From Dermabacteraceae bacterium TAE3-ERU27 (GTDB taxonomy: Bacteria; Actinomycetota; Actinomycetes; Actinomycetales; Dermabacteraceae): a DNA stretch of 64,000 bases. The stretch lies in contig JAHUUL010000005.1 in assembly GCA_019218415.1 (NCBI GenBank), forward strand, positions 1 to 64,000, written 5' to 3'. This document shows, piece after piece, positions 45,909 through 54,842 of this stretch. Position 1 is the first letter of the stretch, and the number at the start of each line of letters is the position of its first letter. The notes beneath the pieces were generated by a model, which saw only the letters and a list, made by a program, of their open reading frames with translations, ran no database searches and was not told the DNA's origin. Both the position numbers and the translations under genes were made by a program.

Positions 45909-47798
45909 CTACCCCTGTAGCGCGTGAATACGCACGGCAGACGCCTTCACCGCAAACACTACGCGGGAACCCACCCGCAAATCCATGCCGGCCACCGCCT
46001 GCAGGGTCACCTCGGCAGCCAGACCAGCCCCGCGCACCAGGACGGTGCGCCCGTGCTGTTCGATCTCGCTCACCTCTGCCGCGATCGCGTTGCGGGGAGA
46101 ACCGCCGGGATCGCTCGTAAAGAGGGCCACGGACGAAGGCTCGATGACGGCCACGGCGGGGCCTACTCGCATATCCTCATCGGCAATACCGCGCAGGGTG
46201 ACGCCGCTTTCGGCGTGCAGCGCTTCGCCGTCATAGTTCCCCGGCAGCACGCACGTTCCGGCCAGGTTGCCGAGGAACGGGGAGGTCGGCCTGGCGAGCA
46301 CCTCGCTCACCCGGCCCGACGCGGTGAGCCTGCCCGCCTCCAGCACCGCCAGGTCATCGGCGAGCGCCAAAACATCCAGCATGTCGTGCGTTATCAGCAG
46401 GGTGGTGCGGCCGCGCAGCAGGGTCGCGAGCAGCCGCCTGATGGGGGGCGTCGCGGTGACGTCTAGCGCGGCAAAGGGCTCGTCCAGCAGCACCAGGTCG
46501 GGATCTCCGGCCAGCGCGCGGGCGATCGCGGCGCGCTGGGCCTGGCCGCCGGAAACCTCTCCGGGCAGGCGTTTTTCATATCCGGCAAGCCCGACCTGCG
46601 CGAGGAGTTTTTGCGCCCGCCGCATGGCTTCTTCCTTGCTCGCGCCCTGGCTGCGGGTAGCGAAATCCACGTTTTCGAGCAGACTCAGGTGCGGAAACAG
46701 CAGCGGGTCCTGGCTGAGGTGGGCGATGCGCCGTTTTTGCATGCTCAGCCCGTCTAATTCCCGCTCCCCCAGCCGCGCATATCCGGAGTGTGCCACCGCG
46801 CCGGTGAGAGCGCCGAAAAGGCTGGATTTTCCCGCCCCGTTGGGGCCGACGATAGCTAGGGTGCGCCCGGCAGCGAGCTCCAGCGTCGCGTCCACGTTTC
46901 TTTCCGCAATAGCGATATGCGCATTGAGCGCGCGGGCGGGGGTTTCGCTAACGGGGGCCGTTGCCACCGGTAGTGCGGGCACGGCGTCTTCCGGCACGCT
47001 CTCGCGGCGGCCCGGTTTGGCGCGCCTGGGCCGGTAGGCCGCGAGCACCACGGCCCCGGCCACCAGCACCAGCAGCAGGGAGAGCGAAGCCGCGGCCTCG
47101 GGCGCGATCTCTCGCTGCAAATAGATCTCTAGCGGCAGGGTGCGGGTGGTTCCCTGCAGGCTGCCCGCGAAGGTAAGCGTGGCCCCGAATTCGCCCAGCG
47201 CACGGGCGAAGGAAAGAATCGTGCCGGAAACTATGGCGGGTGCGAGCAGCGGCAGCGTTATTCGCCCCAGGATGCGCCCCCCGCCCGCGCCCAGTCCCGC
47301 CGCGGCCCGTTCGTATTTGGCGGGGGTGGCGTTTAACGCCCCCTCCAAAGAAAGCACGGTGAACGGCAAAGCCACGAAAACCTGCGCCAGGATTACCGCC
47401 CCGGTGGTGAACGCGATGCGCACGCCGAAAAGCTCCAGCAGCGGCGCGGTAACCCCCTGTCTGCCGTAGGTGAGCAGCAATGCGAAGCCGCCTACGACCG
47501 GCGGCAGCACGAGCGGCAGCAGGATCAGCGCGCGCAGCACGGAACGGCCGGGAAAATCACCCCTCGCCAGCACCAGCGCCAGCGGCACCCCCAGGATCAG
47601 GCAGGCCAGGGCCGCGCTGAAGGAGGTCAGCAGGCTCAGGCGCAGCGCGTCCAGCGATGCGGGCGAGGTGAGCAGGGCGGGAACGTCGGCCCAGGGCACG
47701 TTGGCGAGTATCCCGACCAGCGGCAAGAGGATAAAGCCCGCCCCGGCCAGCGCCAGGAGCGGCACCGGCCAGGGAAGGTGTGAGGGGTTACGGGGCAT
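45909..47798 (-). CDS. Fused molybdate ABC permease and ATPase (ModB-ModC)
   Basis: One 629-aa polypeptide holding both core parts of a molybdate or tungstate importer. Residues about 10-255 are a ModB-type permease with five or six spans and the EAA loop near 165-190. A Pro/Ala linker covers about 256-292. Residues about 293-500 are the ABC ATPase: Walker A VGPNGAGKSS (317-326), Q-loop SQD at 362-364, signature VSGGQ (415-419), Walker B LVLLDEP (435-441), switch His at 471. A C-terminal TOBE region lies near 560-629 (VGPAVAVIEPSSVALF, then LRVGSRVVFAVKASAVRIHAL). In most bacteria these are separate genes. It follows modA by 39 bp. Confidence 0.92.
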   Translation of the reverse strand: MPRNPSHLPWPVPLLALAGAGFILLPLVGILANVPWADVPALLTSPASLDALRLSLLTSFSAALACLILGVPLALVLARGDFPGRSVLRALILLPLVLPPVVGGFALLLTYGRQGVTAPLLELFGVRIAFTTGAVILAQVFVALPFTVLSLEGALNATPAKYERAAAGLGAGGGRILGRITLPLLAPAIVSGTILSFARALGEFGATLTFAGSLQGTTRTLPLEIYLQREIAPEAAASLSLLLVLVAGAVVLAAYRPRRAKPGRRESVPEDAVPALPVATAPVSETPARALNAHIAIAERNVDATLELAAGRTLAIVGPNGAGKSSLFGALTGAVAHSGYARLGERELDGLSMQKRRIAHLSQDPLLFPHLSLLENVDFATRSQGASKEEAMRRAQKLLAQVGLAGYEKRLPGEVSGGQAQRAAIARALAGDPDLVLLDEPFAALDVTATPPIRRLLATLLRGRTTLLITHDMLDVLALADDLAVLEAGRLTASGRVSEVLARPTSPFLGNLAGTCVLPGNYDGEALHAESGVTLRGIADEDMRVGPAVAVIEPSSVALFTSDPGGSPRNAIAAEVSEIEQHGRTVLVRGAGLAAEVTLQAVAGMDLRVGSRVVFAVKASAVRIHALQG

Positions 47799-47837
47799 CT
47801 GGTTTCCTATTTGCGCTCCACTAGAGCGGAGCGGAAC

Positions 47838-48653
47838 TTACTTGGCGTCGGGGGCACCGAAGCCTGCGTTTTGCAGAACTTCCTGCCCTTTGGCCGAAAG
47901 CACGTACGCGATGAACTGTTTGCCCAGCTCCGGCTGAGCGCTGCCTTTCACCTGCGCGATCGGGTAGGTGTTAAGGAACTTACCAGCCTCCGCGATCTGC
48001 ACGGCCTCGGCCTTTCCGTCGGCGCGGGCGATGTCGGTCGCATAGACCAGGCCCGTATCCGCCTGCCCGGTGGTGACCTTGGTCAGAACGTCGGTCACGG
48101 AGTTTTCTTCGCTGACCGGGGTGAGGGTGATCTTGGGGTCGGCCAGAACCTTATCGGAGGCGGTGCCGCAGGGAACCTGCGGGGCGCAGCGCACCACGCT
48201 GGTGGCGCCGGTGAGATCGGCCAGGCCCTTCACCCCCTTCGGATTACCGGGGGCGACGGCGATCACCAGGCGGTTGCTGGCGAAGTTTTCCGGCTCACCC
48301 ACGATCAGGCCCTTTTCCAGGGCCGACTTCATGGTCTTTAGGTTGGCGGTGGCCAACACATCGGCGGGAGCCCCGCCCTCTAGCTGCGTGACCAGCGCGG
48401 TGGAACCCGCGGTGGAAAGTAGCACCTTGGCTCCGGTTTCCGCCTCGAACTGCTTTGCGATTTCCGCGAAGGTCTTTTGCAGGGAGGCCGCGGCGAAAAC
48501 GGTCAGGGTCTTGCCCTCCCCCGCCCCGCTTGCCGGGGTCTGCTCGCTACCGGCGGCGGGCTGCTTTTCCTTGCCGGAGCAGGCACTGATACCTGCGGCC
48601 AGGCAGATGCTTCCGGCGGCGGCGAAAAGGTTACGGCGAGAGAAAATGGGCAT
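47838..48653 (-). CDS. modA: Molybdate-binding lipoprotein
   Basis: Extracellular oxyanion receptor for the fused ModBC. The 271-aa protein starts MPIFSRRNLFAAAGSICLAA with a Tat-like SRRNLF and the lipobox GISAC. A linker is followed by TLTVFAAASLQKTFAEIAKQFE, STAGSTALVTQLEGGAPADVLATA and NRLVIAVAPGNPKGVKGLADL, all typical of ModA. I chose the ATG at 48653 with AAGGTG 8 nt upstream. Confidence 0.94.
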   Translation of the reverse strand: MPIFSRRNLFAAAGSICLAAGISACSGKEKQPAAGSEQTPASGAGEGKTLTVFAAASLQKTFAEIAKQFEAETGAKVLLSTAGSTALVTQLEGGAPADVLATANLKTMKSALEKGLIVGEPENFASNRLVIAVAPGNPKGVKGLADLTGATSVVRCAPQVPCGTASDKVLADPKITLTPVSEENSVTDVLTKVTTGQADTGLVYATDIARADGKAEAVQIAEAGKFLNTYPIAQVKGSAQPELGKQFIAYVLSAKGQEVLQNAGFGAPDAK

Positions 48654-48746
48654 GACAAATACACCTTCCAAAAGATTGTTGCGCGCTGCGCGTTAGCCGT
48701 TAGCGGCTTTTCGTTCCGGGCAGCGCCGGGGCTGCCGCGGCGTCAT

Positions 48747-49142
48747 TTAACGGGGGACTTCGACAATCACGTTGGTCGATTTAATAACCGCGGTGGCGAC
48801 CTTTCCCGGCTCCAGCCCCAGGTCGCGCACGGCCTCGGTGGAAAGCAGGGAGACCACCCGGTTGATGCCGCACTGGATCTCTACCTGGCTCATCACCGTA
48901 TCGGAGGTAACGGCGGTGATGATGCCGGTAAAGCGGTTGCGGGCCGAACGGCCGATGTCGGCGGGGTCGGCGGGCAGCACCGCGTTAGAGGCCGCTACCT
49001 TAGCGAGCTCCAAGCCGTCCACACAGGCGCGGCCAGATTCGTCCTTTTGCCTGGTTAGTACACCCTGGTCAATCCAGCGGCGAACCGTGTCGTCGCTTAC
49101 GCCCAGATAACGGGATGCGTCAGAGATCCGAATATGCGCCAT
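48747..49142 (-). CDS. HTH-TOBE molybdate-responsive regulator
   Basis: A 131-aa protein. An excisionase/MerR-like helix-turn-helix (IRISDASRYLGVSDDTVRRWIDQGVL, residues 4-29) is joined to a Mop/TOBE domain (residues about 68-131: RNRFTGIITAVTSDTVMSQVEI, LLSTEAVRDLGLEPGKVATAVIKSTNV), which binds molybdate. It leads the modA-modBC operon on the same strand, so it probably controls it. This layout is the compact actinobacterial alternative to ModE. Confidence 0.9.
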   Translation of the reverse strand: MAHIRISDASRYLGVSDDTVRRWIDQGVLTRQKDESGRACVDGLELAKVAASNAVLPADPADIGRSARNRFTGIITAVTSDTVMSQVEIQCGINRVVSLLSTEAVRDLGLEPGKVATAVIKSTNVIVEVPR

Positions 49143-49252
49143 GAAATGGAGTATATGGCACGCAAATGCGAAGCGTTGCCGTTTTGCGGATTTTAGTCAG
49201 CCAACTTTCCGCATCTGCGGGAAAACCTCCCCGCCAAGGCGCAGGTGCGCGC

Positions 49253-50035
49253 TCAGGCGCGGCGGCGCTCCAGGACGTCGTCAAGCTGCAGGTCTACCGC
49301 CGCGGGCAGGGAGGCAACCGCCGCTTCCGCCCATTCCGCGCGCGCCTCCTGCTCTTCGAGGTCTTCATCCTCGAAAGGCATCTGCGCAGAGGTGGCGAAG
49401 GGCTTGGGCTGGGAAAGCTCGCGGGAGTAAACATCACGCAGGTAGCTATCGTGGCGTGCGCTTAGGTCCTCTACCTCGCCGCGCAGCTGATAGGCCGGGG
49501 CCGGCACCGGGATAGGCGTCCACTCACGCGAGCCGGCGGCTTCCACGCTGTTTTCCGCGGAGGGCCTCTCCTCGTGCGGGGCGGTTACCCAGCCGGGCAG
49601 GGAACTGCGATGCTTAGGCCGGGTCGGCTGAGCCGCCCGCAGGGGCTGACGCGAACGCTTACGCACGGCCAGCGAGCGCAGCGCGAACACGTAGGCCGCC
49701 AGCAGAGAGAACACGATAACCAGCAGCGCGAGGGGCAGCAGGGAAAAAGCGTAGAGAACGGCGCAGAGCGCGTTCACCGCGAGCAGCAGGATGAGCACGC
49801 GGCGCTGGCGAACCTGCATCTGGGTTGGCTTTGCGGGCATCGTGGCGACCTCCTGCTGACGTTTACGCAACTGCGGGGTTATGTCCCTGCCCCCGAGTCG
49901 CAGATGTTCTGTTCTGCGCGATTCGATCTCCGCCAGCACGCTTCTGCGCTGCGCAATGCGCGGCAAAACATACCCGAGCCAGAGCACAACCAGGGCCACT
50001 ACGGCCAGTGCGCCCGGGTTGAAGGAATCGCTCAC
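49253..50035 (-). CDS. Membrane protein of unknown function (Rv0996-like)
   Basis: A 260-aa protein with an N-terminal span (ALAVVALVVLWLGYVLP), a basic cytoplasmic stretch, two adjacent central spans (VLILLLAVNALCAVLYAFSL, LALLVIVFSLLAAYVFAL) and a long acidic C-terminal region. Position and topology match the membrane protein next to the 5-formyl-THF cyclo-ligase group in other actinobacteria; function is unknown. I chose GTG at 50035 with AGGGA upstream; GTG at 50056 is an alternative. It is divergent from the cyclo-ligase gene. Confidence 0.72.
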   Translation of the reverse strand: MSDSFNPGALAVVALVVLWLGYVLPRIAQRRSVLAEIESRRTEHLRLGGRDITPQLRKRQQEVATMPAKPTQMQVRQRRVLILLLAVNALCAVLYAFSLLPLALLVIVFSLLAAYVFALRSLAVRKRSRQPLRAAQPTRPKHRSSLPGWVTAPHEERPSAENSVEAAGSREWTPIPVPAPAYQLRGEVEDLSARHDSYLRDVYSRELSQPKPFATSAQMPFEDEDLEEQEARAEWAEAAVASLPAAVDLQLDDVLERRRA

Positions 50036-50176
50036 GTTCCCTACGTTAAATAACACCGGTGCATTTTTCTTTCAACCGTGCGCGTGTCGCGGTAAAAAAG
50101 CGGTAAATCACCTGTCTGCCAGACTTTTTATGCCCCTGCTGCTGCGCGCTGCGGCCTTTTCTGAAACGATCGAGGA

Positions 50177-50818
50177 ATGGACGCTTCCAGCGAAGAGAAA
50201 AATCTCCTGCGCCGCAGCATACGCGCGCGCAGGCGAGAACTTCTCCCGCAAGGCACTGCCGACACCGCGTCGGCCTCTGCCCTGCGCACTCACCTGGCAC
50301 GCCTAACCGTGGGGCTTGAGATAGGCAGCCAAGACCCGAACCAGGCAAGCGGCGGACAGGCGGTGATCGCCGCGTTCCACCCGACGGTTACGGAACCACC
50401 CCTAATGGCCGCCTGGGAGGACCTCGCTTTCAGCGGTTTCATCCTCCTATTCCCGGCCTATTCCCCGCAGGGGCTAGATTGGATCCCCTGGGACGGCAGC
50501 GCCGACTTCCGCCCCTCCACGGCCAAGGGGTTCGGCCTGGAGCCAGCCGACGAGCGGATCGGGATAGACGCCTTGCAATACGCAGACCTGGTGATAGCCC
50601 CCGCCCTAGCGGTATCGGAAGACGGCACCCGCCTAGGGCAGGGCGGCGGCTATTACGACCGTGCCTTGCGTCACTGCCACCCACAGACCCCGATCTTTGC
50701 CGCCGTGCATCCCCACGAGGTGCTGCGGGCGGGAGAACTTCCTCGCTGCGCACACGACTTCCCAGTGGACGGCGCGGTGACGGCGGCGGGAATTACCCTC
50801 TGCAATGTTTCCGACTAA
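50177..50818 (+). CDS. 5-formyltetrahydrofolate cyclo-ligase
   Basis: ATP-dependent conversion of 5-formyl-THF to 5,10-methenyl-THF. The 213-aa protein begins with the typical basic helix KNLLRRSIRARRREL. It has LLFPAYSPQGLDWIPWDG and the signature GTRLGQGGGYYDRALRH. The ATG at 50177 has GAGGA directly before it, an unusually short spacing. It is the first plus-strand gene of a block shared with M. tuberculosis (Rv0992c, Rv0991c, Rv0985c). Confidence 0.92.
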   Translation: MDASSEEKNLLRRSIRARRRELLPQGTADTASASALRTHLARLTVGLEIGSQDPNQASGGQAVIAAFHPTVTEPPLMAAWEDLAFSGFILLFPAYSPQGLDWIPWDGSADFRPSTAKGFGLEPADERIGIDALQYADLVIAPALAVSEDGTRLGQGGGYYDRALRHCHPQTPIFAAVHPHEVLRAGELPRCAHDFPVDGAVTAAGITLCNVSD

Positions 50819-50855
50819 TTTCGCCTAAGCAGCGCCGCGGCGAGAATACCTCCAC

Positions 50856-52259
50856 TCAGGAGCGCCGGGCCCGCCGGCCTCGCGGACGTTCCGTAGCGGG
50901 CGCGGCTTCAACGGCTACCTCTGCGGCGGACAGCATCTTCTCCTCGCCCTGCTCATGCGTCGGCACAGCGGGTATTTCTTCCCCGAGTCCGGCCTGCTCC
51001 ATTTTCTGTTCCAACCGCTTTTTCTCAAGCGAGACGGCCTCTTGCGCGGAGGGCCCAGCCAGTGTCGGCAGCGGGACTTCGCCTGCCGCATCCCCGCGCC
51101 CGGCCAGCAGCGCCGCGATTCCCGTGGTTAGGGGAATCGCCAGCACCAGGCCGATGGAGGCAACCAGGGTGCGGAAGATTTCCTCCGCGATCTCCCCTGC
51201 CAGCAGGGTGTCCAGGAAAGAGCGTTCGATGGTGGCAGCCACCAAAAGTACCGGCAGGGCCGTACCGATGTAGGCGAACGCCAGGGTGTAGACGGTAGAG
51301 GCGATATGATCGCGCCCGATCCGCATAGCGGAGGTAAACACCCTCGCCCGGCTCGCGTGCGGCATCGCGGCGCGCAGTTCCCAAACCGCCGAGGCCTGCG
51401 TGATGGTGACGTCGTTGAGCGCCCCGAGACCGGATATAAGCACCCCGGCGAGCAGGATTGTACTAAGCGAAATGTTGAGGCCGGAACCGTAGAGCAGGGA
51501 GGGCGCCTCCCCCTGCGTACCCGTCATGCCCGTCGCCCCGGCCGCCAGGAGCGCCATCATCAGCGTGACTGCCGCCCCCGCGATGGTGCCCCAGAGGGCG
51601 GTTGTGGTGCGGATCGAAATGCCGTGCGCCAAATAAACCGCAGGGAACATCATGGCCGACGCCCCGACCAAACCAACCAGCAACGGGTTATTCCCCGCCA
51701 GCAGGGAGGGCAGCATGAAGAAGACGACTACCGCGACGCTGGCCGCGAGCCCCACCACCGCCCGCAGCCCCCTGCCGCGCGCTACGGCGGCGACCACCAG
51801 CAGATAAATCCCGAACAGCAGCAGCATCGGCGTGGAGCGCTGCATATCGAAATAGGAATAGCGGGTCACGGGTTTGCCGTCTTCCCCCTGGTCCATCAGC
51901 CCCATCACGCGCATCTCGCTACCTCGGTGAGTGCCGTTAGCGAACACCTCCGGCGGAACGCTCACTTCGATGGTTTTGCCCGCTATCGGACCGGTCAGGC
52001 CGCGCGCCGAAACTTTCACGAATTCGCGCGGGTTCTTGTCCGGTGGCACCTCCTGCACACGCGCAACTTCCAGATTCACGCCGGGAGCCAACAGGGCGGT
52101 TTTTGGGGGAAGCTTCCCCGCCGCGGGCCAGAGTAAAAACATACCGAGCAGGGTTGCGAGCAGCAGTGGCACGGTCAGCGCTGCCAGTAACAGCCGCGCC
52201 CTCTTTCCCTGCGCCTCCGGGAGAGCTAGTTCGCCGCCGTGAGAATGTCCGTGCCCCAT
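50856..52259 (-). CDS. YibE/F family membrane protein
   Basis: A 467-aa integral membrane protein. The N-terminus is His-rich (MGHGHSHGGE). A first span (LLLAALTVPLLLATLLGMFLL) leads to an extracytoplasmic beta domain (about 55-140), then seven or so spans. Conserved YibE/F segments are GASAMMFPAVYLAHGISIRT, LNISLSTILLAGVLISGLGALNDV and MRIGRDHIASTVYTLAFAYIG. The C-terminal tail is Ala/Glu-rich ending RGRRARRS. The transported or sensed molecule is unknown; the His-rich start hints at metal (inference). It lies on the opposite strand between the cyclo-ligase and FmdB genes. Confidence 0.88.
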   Translation of the reverse strand: MGHGHSHGGELALPEAQGKRARLLLAALTVPLLLATLLGMFLLWPAAGKLPPKTALLAPGVNLEVARVQEVPPDKNPREFVKVSARGLTGPIAGKTIEVSVPPEVFANGTHRGSEMRVMGLMDQGEDGKPVTRYSYFDMQRSTPMLLLFGIYLLVVAAVARGRGLRAVVGLAASVAVVVFFMLPSLLAGNNPLLVGLVGASAMMFPAVYLAHGISIRTTTALWGTIAGAAVTLMMALLAAGATGMTGTQGEAPSLLYGSGLNISLSTILLAGVLISGLGALNDVTITQASAVWELRAAMPHASRARVFTSAMRIGRDHIASTVYTLAFAYIGTALPVLLVAATIERSFLDTLLAGEIAEEIFRTLVASIGLVLAIPLTTGIAALLAGRGDAAGEVPLPTLAGPSAQEAVSLEKKRLEQKMEQAGLGEEIPAVPTHEQGEEKMLSAAEVAVEAAPATERPRGRRARRS

Positions 52260-52346
52260 GGATACCCCGCTAACTAAAACGGTTTACACTGTCACCGCAA
52301 CTGTAGCCGTTTTAGCGCGGCCAATACCGACCCCGAGCGAGGACAA

Positions 52347-52532
52347 GTGCCTACCTACGTTTACGCCTGCAAAGACTGCGAGCACCGCTTCGAGCAGCAC
52401 CAGAGCTTCAGCGATCCCGCGCTGACGGTTTGCCCCGAGTGCCAGGGAACTCTGCGCAAGGTATTTAACAGCGTGGGCGTGCAGTTCAAAGGTTCCGGCT
52501 TCTATTCGACCGACAAGGGCTCTGGAAAGTAA
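52347..52532 (+). CDS. FmdB family zinc-ribbon protein
   Basis: A 61-aa protein with one zinc ribbon: CKDCEHRF near residues 8-15 and CPECQGTL near 34-41, between them the family segment FEQHQSFSD. The C-terminal VGVQFKGSGFYSTD is typical. The start is GTG at 52347. Relatives lie next to 5-formyl-THF cyclo-ligase in actinobacteria (Rv0991c). Function is unknown; a regulatory or chaperone role has been suggested for the family. Confidence 0.9.
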   Translation: MPTYVYACKDCEHRFEQHQSFSDPALTVCPECQGTLRKVFNSVGVQFKGSGFYSTDKGSGK

Positions 52533-52633
52533 AGGTTTTCCAGAATCGGCATTAACGAGGGACTTATAAGCACCCTTCATCGGTTTATCCACCGACAACA
52601 TCCAGAGATTCCCAGCCCGCCTAGCTTCTAGGC

Positions 52634-53266
52634 ATGTCTCTACGCAAAGGGTTTTCTTTACCGAGCCAGCCGCCCCGCACGCTACTCAGATACCGGTACC
52701 TGATCGTTTGCGGTTTGGGCGGACTAGCCCTCTTTTGTCTGCTCGCACCGTTTCTTACCCGGGACGAGCCTCGACGCGAAGTGCTAATTAGCGAGGTTGC
52801 GCTGCCTCCGGGAGCCGCAGTGCTTAAAGAGATGCTGCATACCCGATCGCTGCCCGTCAGCGCGGTACCGGACGATGCCCTCTCACCGCAGGATCTCACC
52901 CGCGTACGGCACCTCAGTTTTCCGCTCCCTGCCGGACAGCCACTGACACGCACGCACATTTCCGTGCTACCGCGAGAAGACGAACGGGTCATCGCGCTCC
53001 CACTGCACGAGCAAGTCCCCGCGAGACTCGTCACGTTCGGAAAGAGGGTGGAACTCATCTACCGTCCGCGGGAAGAGGGAAGGGAAACCCGCATTTCAGG
53101 GACTATAGTCCCGTTACCTGCACAGATATCCGAAAGCCGTTCCCTCCAGACCCCGCCCGGAAGCGTTGCACCGGTTTCCATCTGGGTGTCCGTACCGAGT
53201 GTGAACGTTCCTGACGTGTTGCGTGCCATACGCGAAGAGCGGCTAAATTACGCGTTTTACCTGTAG
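52634..53266 (+). CDS. SAF-domain membrane protein (CpaB-like)
   Basis: A 210-aa protein with a basic N-terminus, one span at about 21-40 (YLIVCGLGGLALFCLLAPFL) and an extracytoplasmic SAF domain (about 50-120: LISEVALPPGAAVLKEMLHTRSLP, HLSFPLPAGQPLTRTHISVL). A weaker CpaB-like part follows (ERVIALPLHEQVPARLVTFGKRVELIY). SAF domains occur in pilus-assembly CpaB and antifreeze-like proteins. No pilus gene is nearby. A relative sits in the same place beside fmdB and mscL in other actinobacteria. Confidence 0.8.
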   Translation: MSLRKGFSLPSQPPRTLLRYRYLIVCGLGGLALFCLLAPFLTRDEPRREVLISEVALPPGAAVLKEMLHTRSLPVSAVPDDALSPQDLTRVRHLSFPLPAGQPLTRTHISVLPREDERVIALPLHEQVPARLVTFGKRVELIYRPREEGRETRISGTIVPLPAQISESRSLQTPPGSVAPVSIWVSVPSVNVPDVLRAIREERLNYAFYL

Positions 53267-53335
53267 GTTCTTCCATGGATATAAACACCATGTACGTATC
53301 CCACAAGTTTTTTCTGCAAAATAAGGAGCACCCCC

Positions 53336-53725
53336 GTGAAGGGCTTTAAAGATTTCATTATGCGCGGCAACGTGATCGACCTCGCGATTGCGGTCGTCAT
53401 TGGTGGCGCGTTCACCGCTCTGGTCGGCGCTTTCGTAGAGAACCTGATCAACCCGATCATCGCGGTTGCCGGTGGCTCCAACCCCAAGGGTCTGGCCTGG
53501 CAGCTCGTAGCCGGTAACGAAGCTACCACCGTGAACCTGGGCGCTATCATCGGTGCGATCATCACCTTCGTGATCACCGCCGCCGTTGTTTACTTCGTCT
53601 TCGTAGTGCCGATGGCCAAGGCCAAGGCCGCCCGCGACAAGAAGATGGGCATCAAGGAGGGCGAGGAGCCGGTTGCAGCCGACATCGCTCTGCTCACCGA
53701 GATCCGCGACCTGCTCAAGAAGTAA
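53336..53725 (+). CDS. mscL: Large-conductance mechanosensitive channel
   Basis: Pressure valve opened by membrane tension during osmotic downshock. The 129-aa protein opens MKGFKDFIMRGNVIDLAIAV (amphipathic S1 and first span with the pore-lining VIGGAFTALVGAFVENLINP). The second span is AIIGAIITFVITAAVVYFVFV, and a charged C-terminal helix follows. The start is GTG with AAGGAG upstream. It is followed by a strong terminator. Confidence 0.96.
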   Translation: MKGFKDFIMRGNVIDLAIAVVIGGAFTALVGAFVENLINPIIAVAGGSNPKGLAWQLVAGNEATTVNLGAIIGAIITFVITAAVVYFVFVVPMAKAKAARDKKMGIKEGEEPVAADIALLTEIRDLLKK

Positions 53726-53730
53726 GACGC

Positions 53731-53778
53731 ATAAAAATATCGGCCCTCCCCGAGACGGGGTAGGGCCGATATTTTTAT
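53731..53778. terminator. Bidirectional terminator after mscL
   Basis: ATAAAAATATCGGCCCT and AGGGCCGATATTTTTAT form a perfect 17-bp stem; the GC-rich inner part can also pair. A- and T-runs on both sides serve mscL and the convergent gene at 53804. Confidence 0.9.
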
Positions 53779-53803
53779 GTCTTCGCTAATTAAGAGACGC
53801 TGC

Positions 53804-54235
53804 TTAGGCGGCCTTGAAAGCGGCGAATCTGGCTTCCTCTACCATGCCATAACCGGAAACCCCGATCGATAGCAGCATAATCAGCAGTGTGGCTGTTGAC
53901 GGGGAGAAAACAAGCCCGAGGAAAGCCACAAGCAGCAGGAGGGCATGCGTTATCAGTGCGGCGGGACGCCTGGTGGAAAGCAACATCTGGCAGCTCTTCC
54001 CCCTGAGGCTATCCGTGTCTAGCTCCTTCCCGTTTCCGGCTTCCTCCTGCATCAGCAATACAAATTCACCGCCCGCTGCGAAGATTACGCTCAGCAGGGA
54101 AACCAGAAATAAGAGCGCAGATGAACGCCCGGAAAGATCCAGATAGTCAGAGCCTGTTAAAAAGGGCAGTATGAGGACGGCGCTCCACAGATTGCCGCGT
54201 CTGGGGGTAAGCGCCATCCGGCTAATAGCTTCCAT
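53804..54235 (-). CDS. Hypothetical membrane protein
   Basis: I do not recognise this 143-aa protein. Four hydrophobic stretches are visible (LWSAVLILPFL, ALLFLVSLLSVIFAAGGEFVLLM, ALITHALLLLVAFLGLVF, ATLLIMLLSIGVSGYGM) with a polar loop between the second and third. The ATG at 54235 has AGGAG at good spacing, which supports it as a real gene. It is transcribed toward mscL and shares its terminator. Confidence 0.65.
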   Translation of the reverse strand: MEAISRMALTPRRGNLWSAVLILPFLTGSDYLDLSGRSSALLFLVSLLSVIFAAGGEFVLLMQEEAGNGKELDTDSLRGKSCQMLLSTRRPAALITHALLLLVAFLGLVFSPSTATLLIMLLSIGVSGYGMVEEARFAAFKAA

Positions 54236-54331
54236 GCGTTCTCCTATATAAATATGCCCTTCACCTATAGACAGGGATTTTGGGCTTGCCTCCCAGGTTA
54301 TACCCGTAGAGAGGGAACGCAGGATGCGCCG

Positions 54332-54835
54332 TTAAAGGTGCAGGATCATGCGGGTATTGCCGAGGGTGTTGGGCTTTACCCGGGCCAGGTCCAGAAACTC
54401 CGCAACCCCGTCATCGTGCGAGCGCACCAGCTCAGAAAACACCTTCGGGTCTATCGGCTGCTCGGCCATTTCCGTGAAGCCATAACGGGAAAAGAACTCC
54501 GTTTCGAAAGTCAGGCAGAACACCCGCCGTAGCGAAAATGCGCGTGCGCGCTCCAACAGGTGGCGCAGTATCGCCCCGCCCACTCCGCGGCCGCGCACCT
54601 CGGGAGCAACGCCCAGGGTGCGCACCTCTGCCAGGTCGCGCCACATCACGTGCAGCGCCCCGCAGCCGACCACCCGGCCGGTCTCGTCCACTGCCACCGT
54701 AAATTCCTGGACCGCCTCGTAAAGCGTAACCAGTTCCTTACCCAGCAGGATGCCGTCTACGGCGAGCGGCTGTAACAGCGCGTTGATTCCTTCAACGTCG
54801 GCCGGTACAGCCGCTCTCACGTTAATCTCGCTCAT
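54332..54835 (-). CDS. GNAT acetyltransferase, likely amino-acid N-acetyltransferase (ArgA-like)
   Basis: A 167-aa GNAT enzyme resembling the short actinobacterial N-acetylglutamate synthase (Rv2747 type). It has VRAAVPADVEGINALLQPL, GCGALHVMWRDLAEVRTLGVAPEVRGRGVGGAIL (acetyl-CoA loop), and the diagnostic CLTFETEFFSRYGFTEM. It would start arginine synthesis by acetylating glutamate. It begins 7 bp after the clpC stop on the same strand, without an obvious ribosome site, so it may depend on clpC translation. Confidence 0.85.
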   Translation of the reverse strand: MSEINVRAAVPADVEGINALLQPLAVDGILLGKELVTLYEAVQEFTVAVDETGRVVGCGALHVMWRDLAEVRTLGVAPEVRGRGVGGAILRHLLERARAFSLRRVFCLTFETEFFSRYGFTEMAEQPIDPKVFSELVRSHDDGVAEFLDLARVKPNTLGNTRMILHL

Positions 54836-54842
54836 GGCGAGG

